DNA of 64,000 nucleotides from Actinopolyspora biskrensis (GCF_013408175.1 NZ_JACBYW010000008.1:121099-185098), one strand, 5' to 3'; shown: positions 44,759-54,248, numbered from the stretch's first letter. Numbers and translations: made by a program. The notes: generated by a model from the letters alone, not told the origin.

Positions 44759-44788
44759 CCGGAACACCGCCCCATCACGGTGGCGGGC

Positions 44789-46114
44789 TCACCTCGCCGT
44801 GGCTCGGGCGGCGGGGTGCTCCCGCCGCATCAGCCGCCGCTGCCGCAACTGAGCCAGTGTGCCGATCACCACCAGAACCAGCACCGGTAGATACGCCAAC
44901 CTGTAGGACGGGCCGGCGGGCATCTCGGCGGCGAGCCGCAGGATCCCGCCCACCGCGAGCTGGATCAGCACAGCGGCCGTGAAACCGCCCATGTTCGCCG
45001 TCCCCACGGCCAGTCCGGACCGGTGGGTGGCGTTGGCGGCACGGACACCGTCGAAGGCCAGCATCGCCGAACCCCCCGCCACGCCGATGATCAACAGCAG
45101 CACCGTCAACAGCGCGGGGGGAAGCGCACCGGGCCAGCCGATCATCACCACCCACGCCAGGGCCACCGCCGTCGACAGCCCGAGCGCGAAACGCTGCCTG
45201 CGGTGCGGGCGTCCGGCCACGTACTGCCCGCACAGCCACGACCCGGCGAGGAAACCTCCCACGCACAGCAGCACCCAGCTGCTCGCGGCGGCGGAGTCGT
45301 AGCCCTGAGCCTCGATCAACCACGGCGGCCCCCACAGCACGGTCACCGCCACGAACTGGCCCATCATCACGAAGTGGACCCAGAAGGAGTGCCAGGTTCC
45401 ACCGCGGGCCACCACCGCCTTCAGTGACTCGGACACGCCCTCGCGGGGAGCGGCCCCCGTCGTTTCCGCTGCCTCGTGCTCGGCGGGACCCTCGGGCCGG
45501 TCACGCAGCATCGTCCAGGCCGACAACGCCAGTACCGCGGTCAACGCCGCCGCCCCCGAGAACGTCCCCACCCAGCCGAACAGTCGCAGCGATGTGCCCA
45601 GCGGAGCCGTGGCGGCCAACTGCCCGATCCCGCCGACGAGGCCGGTCACAGCGGCCACTCTGCCGAAGCGGTCGGCGGAAAACCAGTGGGCCGCCAGCCG
45701 CAGCACGTTCGTGAACAGGAACGCGTCCCCGAAACCGATCAGCGCCCGCCCGGCGAGGCCGCCCAGCAGTGAGGCGCTGACCGCGAAGACCGCCGACCCC
45801 ACCGCCAGCGCCAGCGTCGCCGCGGTGATCATGCGGCGTGGCCCGATCCGGTCGGCCAGCACCCCGGCCGGGATCTGCAACGCCAGGTAGACGGCCAGCT
45901 GCAGCGCCGACAGCACGGACAGCGTGGCCGGGCTCGTGGAGAACCTCTCGGTGGCGGCGTCGGCGGCCACGGCCAGACTGGAGCGGTGGAACAGCGCCAC
46001 GAAATAGCAGGCGGCTGCCACCGACCACACGAACCACGCGCGCCGCAGTGGTGCGGGAAACTCCGCGCGGGGGGTTGTCTCGGACGGATTCGACTGATCG
46101 ATCGTGGCGCGCAC
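44789..46114 (-). CDS. MFS transporter (sugar-phosphate/organic-anion type), divergent from GntR
   Basis: 441 aa from the GTG at 46114 with GGAGG five bases upstream; an in-frame start at 46231 would run through the shared operator. Twelve hydrophobic segments are visible with RAWFVWSVAAACYFVALFHR at the first helix and the MFS loop signature PAGVLADRIGPRRMI. The YFVALFHRSSLAVA opening is typical of the ACS/sugar-phosphate-like group. The start codon region carries a palindrome probably bound by the divergent GntR regulator. Confidence 0.87.
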   Translation of the reverse strand: MRATIDQSNPSETTPRAEFPAPLRRAWFVWSVAAACYFVALFHRSSLAVAADAATERFSTSPATLSVLSALQLAVYLALQIPAGVLADRIGPRRMITAATLALAVGSAVFAVSASLLGGLAGRALIGFGDAFLFTNVLRLAAHWFSADRFGRVAAVTGLVGGIGQLAATAPLGTSLRLFGWVGTFSGAAALTAVLALSAWTMLRDRPEGPAEHEAAETTGAAPREGVSESLKAVVARGGTWHSFWVHFVMMGQFVAVTVLWGPPWLIEAQGYDSAAASSWVLLCVGGFLAGSWLCGQYVAGRPHRRQRFALGLSTAVALAWVVMIGWPGALPPALLTVLLLIIGVAGGSAMLAFDGVRAANATHRSGLAVGTANMGGFTAAVLIQLAVGGILRLAAEMPAGPSYRLAYLPVLVLVVIGTLAQLRQRRLMRREHPAARATAR

Positions 46115-46125
46115 ACCCACCTCCA

Positions 46126-46152
46126 AACTTGTATACATCTTAAATACAAGTT
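46126..46152. promoter_or_regulatory. GntR operator between MFS and GntR genes
   Basis: AACTTGTAT (46126-46134) and ATACAAGTT (46144-46152) are perfect 9-bp arms with a 9-bp spacer. The site covers the MFS gene's leader just upstream of its Shine-Dalgarno and sits 21 bp from the GntR start, so it can repress both. Confidence 0.75.
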
Positions 46153-46173
46153 GGGCGGAAGTAGGATGACACC

Positions 46174-46893
46174 GTGTCGAACACAACACCCTCGGATTCG
46201 GTATCAACGGCCCTGACCAGCTCAGCTCCACCGGCGGCGAGCCAACCCGCCGCCGACCGCGCGTACCGACACGTCAAAGCCGGTCTGCTGGACGGTAGCT
46301 ATCCGGACGGGCACCTGCTGTCCGAAGGTGAGATCGCCCAAGCCCTGGAAATGTCGCGCACCCCCGTGCGGGAGGCCTTCCTGCACCTGCAGGCCGAAGG
46401 ATTCCTGCGGCTCTACCCCAAACGCGGCGCGCTCGTCGTCCCGATCACCCCTGCCGAGGCGCGCTCCCTGCTGGAGGCCCGGCTGGCACTGGAAAGCTTC
46501 GCGATCGACAAACTCGCCTCCGCACCGGCCGAGCAGCTCACCAGCATCGGAACCGAACTGCTCGAACACCCCGCCTGCGACCCGGCCGGGCTCTCCGACG
46601 CGGAGATGCACGAAGCCGACCGCGCCTTCCACGCCCGCATCGTCTCCGCGGCCGACAGCCCGGTGGTGACCGATCTATACAGCGCGCTCCGCGAACGACA
46701 GCTGCGCATCACCGCCACCGCCCGCACCCACGAGTCACCACGGCGCACCGTGGTCACCGAACAGCACACCCGCCTGGCCACGGCCCTCCGCGACGGCGAC
46801 ACGGCCGACGCCAAGCGCTGCCTGCACGAACACCTCGCGCACACGATGCGGGCCATCGGCGTGAGCGGCGACTTCCCCGCTCCCGGACAGTGA
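46174..46893 (+). CDS. GntR-family regulator (FCD type), local repressor
   Basis: 239 aa from the GTG at 46174. The winged helix is YRHVKAGLLDGSYPDG through LSEGEIAQALEMSRTPVREA, and the FCD domain follows with its metal-ligand pattern (MHEADRAFHARIVSAADSP; EQHTRLATALRDGD). It is divergent from an MFS importer with a shared palindrome; it probably senses the transporter's substrate, an organic acid by family habit. Confidence 0.9.
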   Translation: MSNTTPSDSVSTALTSSAPPAASQPAADRAYRHVKAGLLDGSYPDGHLLSEGEIAQALEMSRTPVREAFLHLQAEGFLRLYPKRGALVVPITPAEARSLLEARLALESFAIDKLASAPAEQLTSIGTELLEHPACDPAGLSDAEMHEADRAFHARIVSAADSPVVTDLYSALRERQLRITATARTHESPRRTVVTEQHTRLATALRDGDTADAKRCLHEHLAHTMRAIGVSGDFPAPGQ

Positions 46894-47072
46894 GCCGAGC
46901 GTGCCGGGCGACTGTGGCGAGTCCGGCGAAACGACCCGGGGCACCGGCGATGCCGATCAGGGCGGGATCGTGCAGAACCGAGGGCTTTCCCGGATGTGGA
47001 CGGTACTGGCGGGTGTGACCCTTAGAGCAGTGCGTGTCCGTGCACGGGGGTTTCGGAGAGGTGGTCGAGAGG

Positions 47073-47792
47073 ATGTCGGAACGGGTGACGCTGGATGCCA
47101 GGGCACATCGATTCCAGACGAGGTCGGCTGGAATCCTCGCACTGCTCGGCACCGTCCTGACGATCATCGGCCAGCTTCTTCAGCAGCGGGCGGACATTCC
47201 CCGGGGCGACCCGCTGGGGGTTTTCGGTTACATCGACGGGAAGCCGTGGTTCGTCGCAGCGCTCCTCGGGGTCTTCGGGATGCTCTGCTGGGCCGCGGCC
47301 TTCGTGGCGGCCGGGCACGCACTGCGGGATCCGATCAGCAGGTCGATTGCGCGGATGGCCGAGCCCCTGCTGGTGGTCGCGACCGTCCTGTTCGCGGTCA
47401 ACTACGCGCACGACGGTTTCAGCAGCGGAATGCTCGCGCAGCAGTGGACCTCCGGTGAACTCGACCCGGACGCGGCGACAGCCGCCTACCGCGTCGTGGA
47501 AATTCTCGTCGGGGGCGTCTCCACCCTGTCCCAAGCCCTCGTGGGCCTGGCGCTGGCGGTGTACGCCCTGGCGATGCTGCGGAGCAGGCAGTACCCGCGC
47601 GTGTTGTCCTGGTTGGGCATCGTCGGCACCGTCGGATGGTTCCTCGCCGGTTCGGCGCTGTTCCTGCGACTCCCCGGGAGTTCCTTCGAACTGCTCCTGC
47701 CGTTCTCGGGCCTGGCCACGGTGTGGGTACTGGGCGTCGGAATCACCCTGTTGCGCCGCAACTTCTCGGACGTGCGGCTCGATCCCAGCTAG
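47073..47792 (+). CDS. Integral membrane protein, DUF4386-like, unknown function
   Basis: 239 aa from the ATG at 47073; a GTG at 47034 in the same frame is an alternative. Six hydrophobic segments are seen, the first SAGILALLGTVLTIIGQLLQ and the last FSGLATVWVLGVGITLL. The spacing (TM, short loop with GYIDGKPWFVAALLG, TM pairs) resembles DUF4386 proteins. No catalytic motif. It stands alone between the GntR gene and the convergent terpenoid locus. Confidence 0.7.
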   Translation: MSERVTLDARAHRFQTRSAGILALLGTVLTIIGQLLQQRADIPRGDPLGVFGYIDGKPWFVAALLGVFGMLCWAAAFVAAGHALRDPISRSIARMAEPLLVVATVLFAVNYAHDGFSSGMLAQQWTSGELDPDAATAAYRVVEILVGGVSTLSQALVGLALAVYALAMLRSRQYPRVLSWLGIVGTVGWFLAGSALFLRLPGSSFELLLPFSGLATVWVLGVGITLLRRNFSDVRLDPS

Positions 47793-47836
47793 GCACGGGG
47801 AACCCGGCCAGCGGTTCGGGCCCGAGAAGCGCCGTA

Positions 47837-49351
47837 TCACGACCGGTTCCCTCGCCGGTTCTGCAGCCACAACGCGGCACCGCCCAACGACAGCAGCCCG
47901 GCGGTCAAGGAATCCGGCCGGGAACGGGCTGAACGGTCCTGACCGATGTTGACACCGAAATCCCGGTTGGACAGATCCCGGGCCAGGGTGCGCGCTTGCT
48001 CGGGGGCGGCTCCGACCCCGAGCATCAACTCCGTCACCGTCCGAGCGGCCTGCGTCAGCGAGAAGTGCTCGCCCACCAGGTCGAGCATGATGCGCTGCAT
48101 CTGATCCTGAAACACACCGGTCAACGACAGCTCGGGAGCCAAGCACCGCACCGACCCCTCGATGTTTCCGAAAGCCTTACCGAGCACGGAAATGACGGGA
48201 TTGGTCTTGATGCCGCGCTTGGTGGACCGCTCGAGCACCGCCGTCAACGTCACACCGAAATTCAGCTCCTCCAGCGAGGCAGAAGCGATCTTCGGGGTGA
48301 GCGCCGACATGTCCGACATGAACGCCGTGACGTCGGCCCACGGAGTCGCGTACCCGAGATCGATCCACGCCTTGGCCGTGCCGTACCCGTCGTTCTGCGC
48401 GATGTTCAACAGCACGAGCATGATCATCATACTGGTGCGGCGATCGACCCGACCGACCATGCCCCAGTCGATCAGGCTCGCTTGACCGCCCGGTTGGACG
48501 AAGATGTTTCCCGGATGCGGGTCGGCGTGAAACATGCGGTCGACGAAGAAGCCCCGATAGGTGAACGACAGCAACTCCTCCCCGATCGCCAGACGCTCCC
48601 GTTCCGGCAGCTCCGCCCGATCGATCCCGCCAATGGACTTGCCCGGGGCCAGGGACTGCACCAGAACACGCGGAGTGCAGAACTCCACCTCCGGCACCGA
48701 CAGAGTGCGAAACCCTTTCACCGCCTCTCTGGCCTGATCCATGTGCGAAGCCTCGACGGTGAAGTCGAGCTCCGGACGCATGGCGTCGAACAGCACGCCC
48801 AGCATCGCCTCGATGTCCACCACGGCATTGAACCGAGGAGCGCAGCGCCCGAACATCCGGGCCGCCCGCCGCATCATCCGCATGTCCTCGGTAACGGTGT
48901 CGCGGATACCCGGACGCTGAATCTTGATCACGCCGGGACGGCCGTCCCGCAGAGTGACCGCATACACCTGTGCCAGCGAAGCGACACCCAACGGATCCAG
49001 CATCTCGACGTGCAGGAACCGCTCCTTCCAGTCCGGCCCCAACTCCTCCTCGAGCACGGGTTCGAAATGGCTGAACGGAAGGGACGACACCCGGTCGTGA
49101 AGTTTCTCCAGTTCACTGATCACAGCGGGCGGCACGATGTCCGGACGTGTCGAAAGGATCTGGCCCACCTTGATGTAGAACGGACCCAGTCTTTCCAGCC
49201 CCCGACGCACCTCCCGCGCCCGCTGCTGCTCACGCCCGACCGAGTCGGCACCACTGTCGACCCCACGAGACCCACCGAACGCCCGACTCACCTCGTTCGC
49301 GAAAAGCCCGCCCAGAACTTCGGAGACAAGCCGAAGACGGTGAATACTCAA
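47837..49351 (-). CDS. AarF/UbiB (ABC1/ADCK) family atypical kinase
   Basis: 504 aa. Family motifs are complete: the KxGQ block FYIKVGQILSTRPDIVPP near residue 58, the Ala-rich nucleotide loop GVASLAQVYAVTLRDG, the ion-pair Lys in VIKIQRPGI, the catalytic-site FHADPHPGNIFVQPGG and the metal-binding LIDWGMVGRVDR. The C-terminus adds one hydrophobic patch (AGLLSLGGAALWLQN). UbiB-type ATPases help handle prenyl lipids. Its position one small gene away from a prenyl diphosphate synthase on the same strand suggests a helper role in the terpenoid pathway. Confidence 0.93.
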   Translation of the reverse strand: MSIHRLRLVSEVLGGLFANEVSRAFGGSRGVDSGADSVGREQQRAREVRRGLERLGPFYIKVGQILSTRPDIVPPAVISELEKLHDRVSSLPFSHFEPVLEEELGPDWKERFLHVEMLDPLGVASLAQVYAVTLRDGRPGVIKIQRPGIRDTVTEDMRMMRRAARMFGRCAPRFNAVVDIEAMLGVLFDAMRPELDFTVEASHMDQAREAVKGFRTLSVPEVEFCTPRVLVQSLAPGKSIGGIDRAELPERERLAIGEELLSFTYRGFFVDRMFHADPHPGNIFVQPGGQASLIDWGMVGRVDRRTSMMIMLVLLNIAQNDGYGTAKAWIDLGYATPWADVTAFMSDMSALTPKIASASLEELNFGVTLTAVLERSTKRGIKTNPVISVLGKAFGNIEGSVRCLAPELSLTGVFQDQMQRIMLDLVGEHFSLTQAARTVTELMLGVGAAPEQARTLARDLSNRDFGVNIGQDRSARSRPDSLTAGLLSLGGAALWLQNRRGNRS

Positions 49352-49465
49352 ATCCGGTGTTCCTCACCAGTTCCCTGGGACAACGCCCCGGCATCGGCCG
49401 GAACGCATCGCATCGTCCCGGCCGGTCCGCGCGACTCACGCCGACTTCCCAGTCGGAGCACCGCC

Positions 49466-49858
49466 TCAATGCCCGCCGGCTACTTTCCCCGCCGATTCGG
49501 CCAGACCGCTCGCCGCACCCGTCGCGCTGCCTGCCTGTCCGGCAGCGCCCGCAGCGGCACCGAGACCGGGGACCTTTTCCATGGCCTTGACCAACGAGCT
49601 GACCGACTCGGTCAGCTCCGCGACCTGGCCGGGCAGCTTGGTCAAATCCCCCGCCGCGCTCGCGGCGTTCCCCGCGGCCCCGGCCGCGCTGCCCGCCGCG
49701 CTCGCGGCGCCGGACGCACCCTGCTGCACCGAACCGAAACAGTCCGTGTCGTCCCGATCGAGCAGTTCGTCGAAGGCCGTCTTGGCATCGTCGGCCACGT
49801 TGCCGATGAAATCCTTGATGGTGTCCAGCGTGTCGTTGTCACAGTTCCTCTTGGACAC
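49466..49858 (-). CDS. Small Ala/Gly-rich acidic protein in the terpenoid locus
   Basis: 130 aa. The N-terminus (CDNDTLDTIKDFIGNVADDA) is acidic and helical; residues ~46-70 and 100-125 are Ala/Gly/Ser repeats (GAASAAGSAAGAAGNAASAAG). No signal peptide or membrane helix. Strong codon bias and a close fit between its neighbours (54 bp to the prenyl synthase, 114 bp to the kinase) support a real gene. I recognise no family. A flexible scaffold or lipid-binding amphipathic protein is possible. Confidence 0.65.
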   Translation of the reverse strand: MSKRNCDNDTLDTIKDFIGNVADDAKTAFDELLDRDDTDCFGSVQQGASGAASAAGSAAGAAGNAASAAGDLTKLPGQVAELTESVSSLVKAMEKVPGLGAAAGAAGQAGSATGAASGLAESAGKVAGGH

Positions 49859-49912
49859 GGTATTCTCCTTTCCAGTGGATATCGGTTCACTGCGGATTCG
49901 GGCGACCCGTCT

Positions 49913-51040
49913 TCAGCGCTGGCGGCGGGTCGCCGTCTCAGCCAACTCGGCCAGACTGCGCCGAGCCGGCTCCGTCACGGGGGCTCTTTCCAGAGCGCCA
50001 AGGGCACGGTCACGTCGAACACGGATCATGTTCTCGACCACGTCCTCGGCACCTGTCTGCCTGATGATCTCGCGCAGCCGATCAGCTCCCTCCTCGCCCA
50101 GCTCGGGGTTGCCGTACAGCTCATCGAGAGCGGCACCCTGCCCCGGCGTGGCCTGCTGCCGGGCCAACGTCACGAGTACGGTGCGCTTGCCGTCCCGCAA
50201 ATCTTCGAGATCGGACTTACCCGTCACGGACGGATTCCCGAAGACGCCGAGCAGGTCGTCACGAAGCTGGAACGCCTCGCCGAGCGGAGAACCGTACGCA
50301 TCGCAGGCCTGCAACAACGATTCCTCGGCCCCGGCCAACGCGGCACCGATCTGCAACGGACGCGTGACCGTGTAGGCAGCCGTCTTGTGCCGGATGACGC
50401 GCCACGCGCGGTCGAGCTCATCGGACGGGCCGGACTCGCCTGTCTCCACATCGAGGTACTGACCGGCCATGATCTCGGTGCGCATGGCATTGAGAAACAG
50501 ACGGGAGCCGCTGAGCCGTTCCGGGGAGACACCGGAGTCGTGCAGCAGTTCGTCCGACCACACCAGACAGATGTCACCGACCAGGATCGCAGCGCTCTCA
50601 CCGAAGCGTTCCGCGGTGGCCACACCGTGGCGCTCTTCGACCCTCTGCGCGAGCAGTCGGTGAACGGTCGGGGCTCCGCGACGGTACGCCGACGCGTCCA
50701 TCACGTCGTCGTGGATCAGGGCGAACGCGTGGAACAACTCCAACGCCGCACCCACTCGGAACACGGCCGGTGCGGCGACATCACCTCCTGCTGCCACCCA
50801 GCCGCATACGCAGAACAACGGACGAAGCCGCTTGCCGCCGCTGACGAAACCGCGAATCACCTCGATCAGGGGAGGCAGGCATTCATCGGCCGCCTGTCCC
50901 GCCTGCGCATCCATGAACTGCCCCAGCGCCGCGTCCACATTCCACCGAATCCGATCCAGGTGCAGCGTGGCGGCAGACGCGTGTGCCTCGCTCGCTGCCA
51001 CGTCGACCGCCGGTCGTTCGGCGGTACGTCCGGTTGGCAT
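49913..51040 (-). CDS. Polyprenyl diphosphate synthase (GGPP/FPP-type, IPPS)
   Basis: 375 aa; GGAGGGG four bases before the ATG. The first Asp-rich motif is LIHDDVMDAS (D111, D112, D115). The second motif, FQLRDDLLGVFG (D261, D262), lacks the third Asp (Gly instead), a common state in actinomycete GGPP synthases. GGKRLRP near residue 68 binds isopentenyl diphosphate. The enzyme condenses C5 units to a linear prenyl diphosphate, probably the substrate of the divergent terpene synthase 445 bp away. Chain length (C15 or C20) cannot be read with certainty. Confidence 0.92.
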   Translation of the reverse strand: MPTGRTAERPAVDVAASEAHASAATLHLDRIRWNVDAALGQFMDAQAGQAADECLPPLIEVIRGFVSGGKRLRPLFCVCGWVAAGGDVAAPAVFRVGAALELFHAFALIHDDVMDASAYRRGAPTVHRLLAQRVEERHGVATAERFGESAAILVGDICLVWSDELLHDSGVSPERLSGSRLFLNAMRTEIMAGQYLDVETGESGPSDELDRAWRVIRHKTAAYTVTRPLQIGAALAGAEESLLQACDAYGSPLGEAFQLRDDLLGVFGNPSVTGKSDLEDLRDGKRTVLVTLARQQATPGQGAALDELYGNPELGEEGADRLREIIRQTGAEDVVENMIRVRRDRALGALERAPVTEPARRSLAELAETATRRQR

Positions 51041-51260
51041 GATCCCCTCCGATTCGCGCGGTGTCGCTCGCGGAACGCGTCGCTTCCGAGCGCTTGGAAA
51101 TCACGACCCGAGCGGCGAACAACGCACAAGAAGCCGATTCTCGGTATTCCTGCACTCAAGCTCGACGTGAGAGACACTAACAGCGTTCCATCGCGGACGT
51201 GGACACCCAGTCCAGTGATCTCATATTCGAACAGCAGCAGTTGACACCAAAGCGTGACTT

Positions 51261-51304
51261 CACCAGAAAGAAGGAAAGAAGGGTTTCTTTCACTCTTTCT
51301 GGTG
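51261..51304. repeat. Long AT-rich hairpin in the divergent terpene promoter region
   Basis: CACCAGAAAGA (51261-51271) and TCTTTCTGGTG (51294-51304) are perfect 11-bp arms. Inside them GAAAGAA (51274-51280) pairs with TTCTTTC (51285-51291), giving an almost continuous 18-bp stem with a GGGT loop. One strand of each arm is nearly all purine. It lies in a locally AT-rich 445-bp gap (51041-51485) with no gene. Confidence 0.85.
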
Positions 51305-51485
51305 CAACTTTGTTGCCACGAAGACAATGCTCGTGATAGAGACGAAAATAGATCGAAGTTTCGCCGAGTGCACAATCGAACGGGTCGTGTTTCAACTCGG
51401 CCAGGAATCCAGGCGCAGGAGACGCAGGAGACCGTGCACCGGACAAGCACCTCGTCTCGCGTCCAGTCCCACGAGGAGAGAACCC

Positions 51486-52577
51486 GTGACCGGCCTCCGA
51501 GCACGTTTCCAGATGCCACCGTTCTACTGCCCGATCGAACCGGCGCTTCACCCGGATGCGGACATGATCGAGAAGAGGGCGATCGAATGGCTGGACAGAG
51601 TTGGCATCTACGAAAACGAGACCCAGCGAACCCGGGTCATCGGAACCAACAGTGCTGAATTCTTTTCACGATTCACGCCGGAAGGGGTGGACGACAATGT
51701 CCTCCTCGCGGCCCAGTGGGTGTACTGGGGTTTCGCCTTCGACGACGTTCGCTGCGACCGCGGGCCGCTGTCCGACCGCCCCGACAGGTTCGTGCGAGTG
51801 GCCGGACGCGTGCAACGCGTTATCGAGGCTCCGCACAGCGTCGACACCGCCGACGATCCCTACCTCGGCGCGCTGCACGACATCGGACTGACCATGCGGG
51901 AACTGGCCACTCCCACCCAGGTGCGCCGATTCATCGACGCGCACAGGGCCTGGTTGCACGCCGTCGCCTGGCAGATCGGCAACCAGGCCCGCAACGAGAT
52001 GCCCGGGCTCAACGACTACATCACCATGCGCCTGGGAAGCTGCGGAGGGTTTCCCACCATGGCACTGCTGGAAATCGGCAACGGGGCCGAGGTTCCGGCC
52101 CACGAGATGGATCACCCGACGGTGCGTGCGGCTACCGAAGCGGCCGTGCTGACCGCAGGCCTCGACAACGACCTGCACTCCTACCGCAGAGAGCTCCAAC
52201 AGCAGCACACCGACCAGAACATCATCAACGTGCTGATGCACCACGAAGGTCACGACCTGGAACGGGCTCTGGTCGAGGCCGTCGGCCTCCGCGACCGCAT
52301 CATGCAGCTGTACCTACGGCTGCACGCTCAACTCCTCCCGGAAGCGAGCAACGAGCTACGCACCTACCTGACCTGTCTGGGGAAAGGAATCCGCGGCAAC
52401 GTCGACTGGGCACTGCGGGTCCCGCGCTACGCCGCCCCGAGCCCCCCGGACGAGAGCTCCACCGGGTCACAGCACCGGACTCCCGTCTGGACCGACACTC
52501 CCTCGGACCGCACTCCCGGTCCCCCCGCGGTCCCCGCCATCTCCTGGTGGTGGGACAGAGTGGAACACGACGAGTAG
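51486..52577 (+). CDS. Class I terpene synthase (bacterial terpene cyclase)
   Basis: 363 aa from the GTG at 51486 (GAGGAGAG upstream); an ATG ten codons in is an alternative. The first metal motif is FAFDDVRCD (D86, D87 ... D91), and the NSE triad is N228-D229-x2-S232-x3-E236 within TAGLDNDLHSYRRELQ. The N-terminus (PPFYCPIEPALHPDAD) is the usual bacterial cyclase opening. A Pro/Ser-rich tail of ~45 residues ends in WWWDRVEHDE. It cyclises a prenyl diphosphate from the divergent synthase; the product is unknown. No obvious P450 or oxidase is adjacent. Confidence 0.93.
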   Translation: MTGLRARFQMPPFYCPIEPALHPDADMIEKRAIEWLDRVGIYENETQRTRVIGTNSAEFFSRFTPEGVDDNVLLAAQWVYWGFAFDDVRCDRGPLSDRPDRFVRVAGRVQRVIEAPHSVDTADDPYLGALHDIGLTMRELATPTQVRRFIDAHRAWLHAVAWQIGNQARNEMPGLNDYITMRLGSCGGFPTMALLEIGNGAEVPAHEMDHPTVRAATEAAVLTAGLDNDLHSYRRELQQQHTDQNIINVLMHHEGHDLERALVEAVGLRDRIMQLYLRLHAQLLPEASNELRTYLTCLGKGIRGNVDWALRVPRYAAPSPPDESSTGSQHRTPVWTDTPSDRTPGPPAVPAISWWWDRVEHDE

Positions 52578-52809
52578 CACCGCCTCGGTGTGCACGACAG
52601 CGCCCCGAGGGACGTGACGGGAACTGGGAGACGGGCTCCTCAGAGGAAGGCTGGTTCGTCCCCCTGCGCCCGGCCTGCCCCCGGAAGCGAAGACGGAACC
52701 CGCATCGCGGTCAGCGGTACTGCGGGCGGGCGTACGTCGACTGTTGACGACCGCCCGCGCACTCTCGCCTCCTGGGACGCCGAGCGGTACCAGCCGACTC
52801 GGGGAAGCA

Positions 52810-52896
52810 GGTGACGACGGCCCACTGGAGTTGTTCGTCGACTTGACCTGCGTGGTCGCGGTGGACTTCGCCGCGACCGGCCGGTCTCCTTCCTGA
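52810..52896 (+). pseudogene. Short scrap resembling an LtrA N-terminus
   Basis: The frame reads GDDGPLELFVDLTCVVAVDF before a stop. LtrA (low temperature requirement A) proteins begin with xTPLELFFDLVFVxAxxQ. Only about 28 residues remain and the match is short. The surrounding 52578-53030 shows no other gene. Confidence 0.3.
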
Positions 52897-53031
52897 CGGT
52901 CGCACAGCGGGTGGTCAATCGATGCCATCCGTCTCACTGAAGGACCCCGCCGTAGGGGTGGGGACCGGATACGCCGGAAAGGGACCGCGACGAGGTATCG
53001 GTGCTGGTCAGGGCCGGTTTCAGGAATTGGA

Positions 53032-53212
53032 TTAGCTGCTTTTGGTGAGGTGGCGGTAGATGGTGGGGCGGGTGACGCCGAATTCGGCTGTGATCTGGTT
53101 GAGGGTGTAGCGGCGTCGGCCGTCGTCGCCGAGTTCTTCGTACATCTGGGGGCCAGCTTGACCTGCCGGGGACCGAGCTTGGGCTTTTGCCCGCCGGTGC
53201 GGCCGAGAGCCC
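53032..53212 (-). pseudogene. C-terminal remnant of a serine recombinase (resolvase/invertase)
   Basis: On the minus strand, RALGRTGGQKPKLGPRQVKL is followed after a one-base shift by MYEELGDDGRRRYTLNQITA and FGVTRPTIYRHL, ending at TAA (53032-53034). This is the DNA-binding tail of resolvase/Hin-type recombinases. The catalytic N-domain is gone; the break coincides with the start of the IS5-type fragment. Confidence 0.7.
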
Positions 53213-53218
53213 GTCGAT

Positions 53219-53970
53219 GGTGCGTTCGGACATTGTGGTCGAGGGCATGATCTTCAAAGATCGCACCAGTTGCCCGTGGCGGGATCTGCCGGAGCGGTTC
53301 GGCCCTTGGCAGAGGAGTGCAGTCCCGTTTCTACCGCTGGGCTGATGACGGCACCTGGGATCGCATCCTGATCGAGCTGCAGCAGCAGGCGGATGCCGCT
53401 GGCGAGGTGGACTGGACTCCTCAGCGTGGATTCCACCGTGGTCCGTGCCCATCAACACGCCGCCGGAGCAAAAGGGGGCACACGCAGGCACTCGGGCGGT
53501 CCCGGGGAGGAGTGAGCAGCACGATTCACCTGGTCGTCGACGGGCGTGGTCGCCCGCTGAGCCTGTGGGTGACCCCCGGGCAAGCTGGTGATGCTCCGCA
53601 GTGTCTGCCGTTGTTGGCGGCTATCCGAGTCCCCCGGCCCGGCCGTGGGCATCCGCGCAGTAGGCCGGTGCGGGTCATCGCCGACAAGGCCTACTCCTCA
53701 CGAGCAATCCGCCAACACCTGCGACGTCGGGGCATCGTCGCCTCCATCCCAGAGCCGGCCGACCAGGCTGGACACCGCCGCAGGCGCGGCTCCCGCGGCG
53801 GACGTCCGCCTGCGTTCGACCGCACTGCCTATCGGCAGCGCAACGTCGTCGAACGCTGCATCAATCGCCTGAAGCAATGGCGCGGCATCGCCACCCGCTT
53901 CCACAAAAAGGCCCGCTACTTCCAAGCCAGCCTAACCCTGGCCAGCATCCTCCTATGGCTCCGCACATGA
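53219..53970 (+). pseudogene. Degenerate IS5-type transposase with several frameshifts
   Basis: The conserved order is present but split over frames: FKDRTSCPWRDLPERFGPWQ, then SRFYRWADDGTWDRIL, then VDSTVVRAHQHAAGAKGG in another frame, then TQALGRSRGG, PGQAGDAPQ, VIADKAYSSRAIRQHLRRRG and NVVERCINRLKQWRGIATRF. The last block is the IS5-group DDE glutamate region. At least three indels interrupt it and the N-terminal ~45 residues are missing, so it is inactive. I could not identify terminal inverted repeats with confidence. Confidence 0.85.
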
Positions 53971-54248
53971 CCACCCATCAGTCACGGCCTAGGAGAACCA
54001 AGAGTCCCCCTGCAGCTGGGGGCGTGGCGATCGGCGCGTCGCTCACCGGCGCTTCGGGCTCAGCCATCACCGCCCCGAGAGTTTCCCTGTCGAGTGCGAC
54101 GCCCGTGGGCTTGAGAGTCTGGACAAACATCATGTCCTCCCTCGAAAGGATTAATCAGCCCTTGCGCCCTCAAAAATACCGCTACAGCAGACACCCCGCT
54201 CGGCGGTGACTCGGTGCCCTGGGGGTTCCGGTAGCAACAGCCGAGGAA

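Noticed and set aside
47996..51244. 1082-aa plus-strand ORF opposite the kinase and prenyl synthase genes
   Set aside because: Spans three well-supported minus-strand genes and their gaps; His/Arg/Gln-rich shadow frame.
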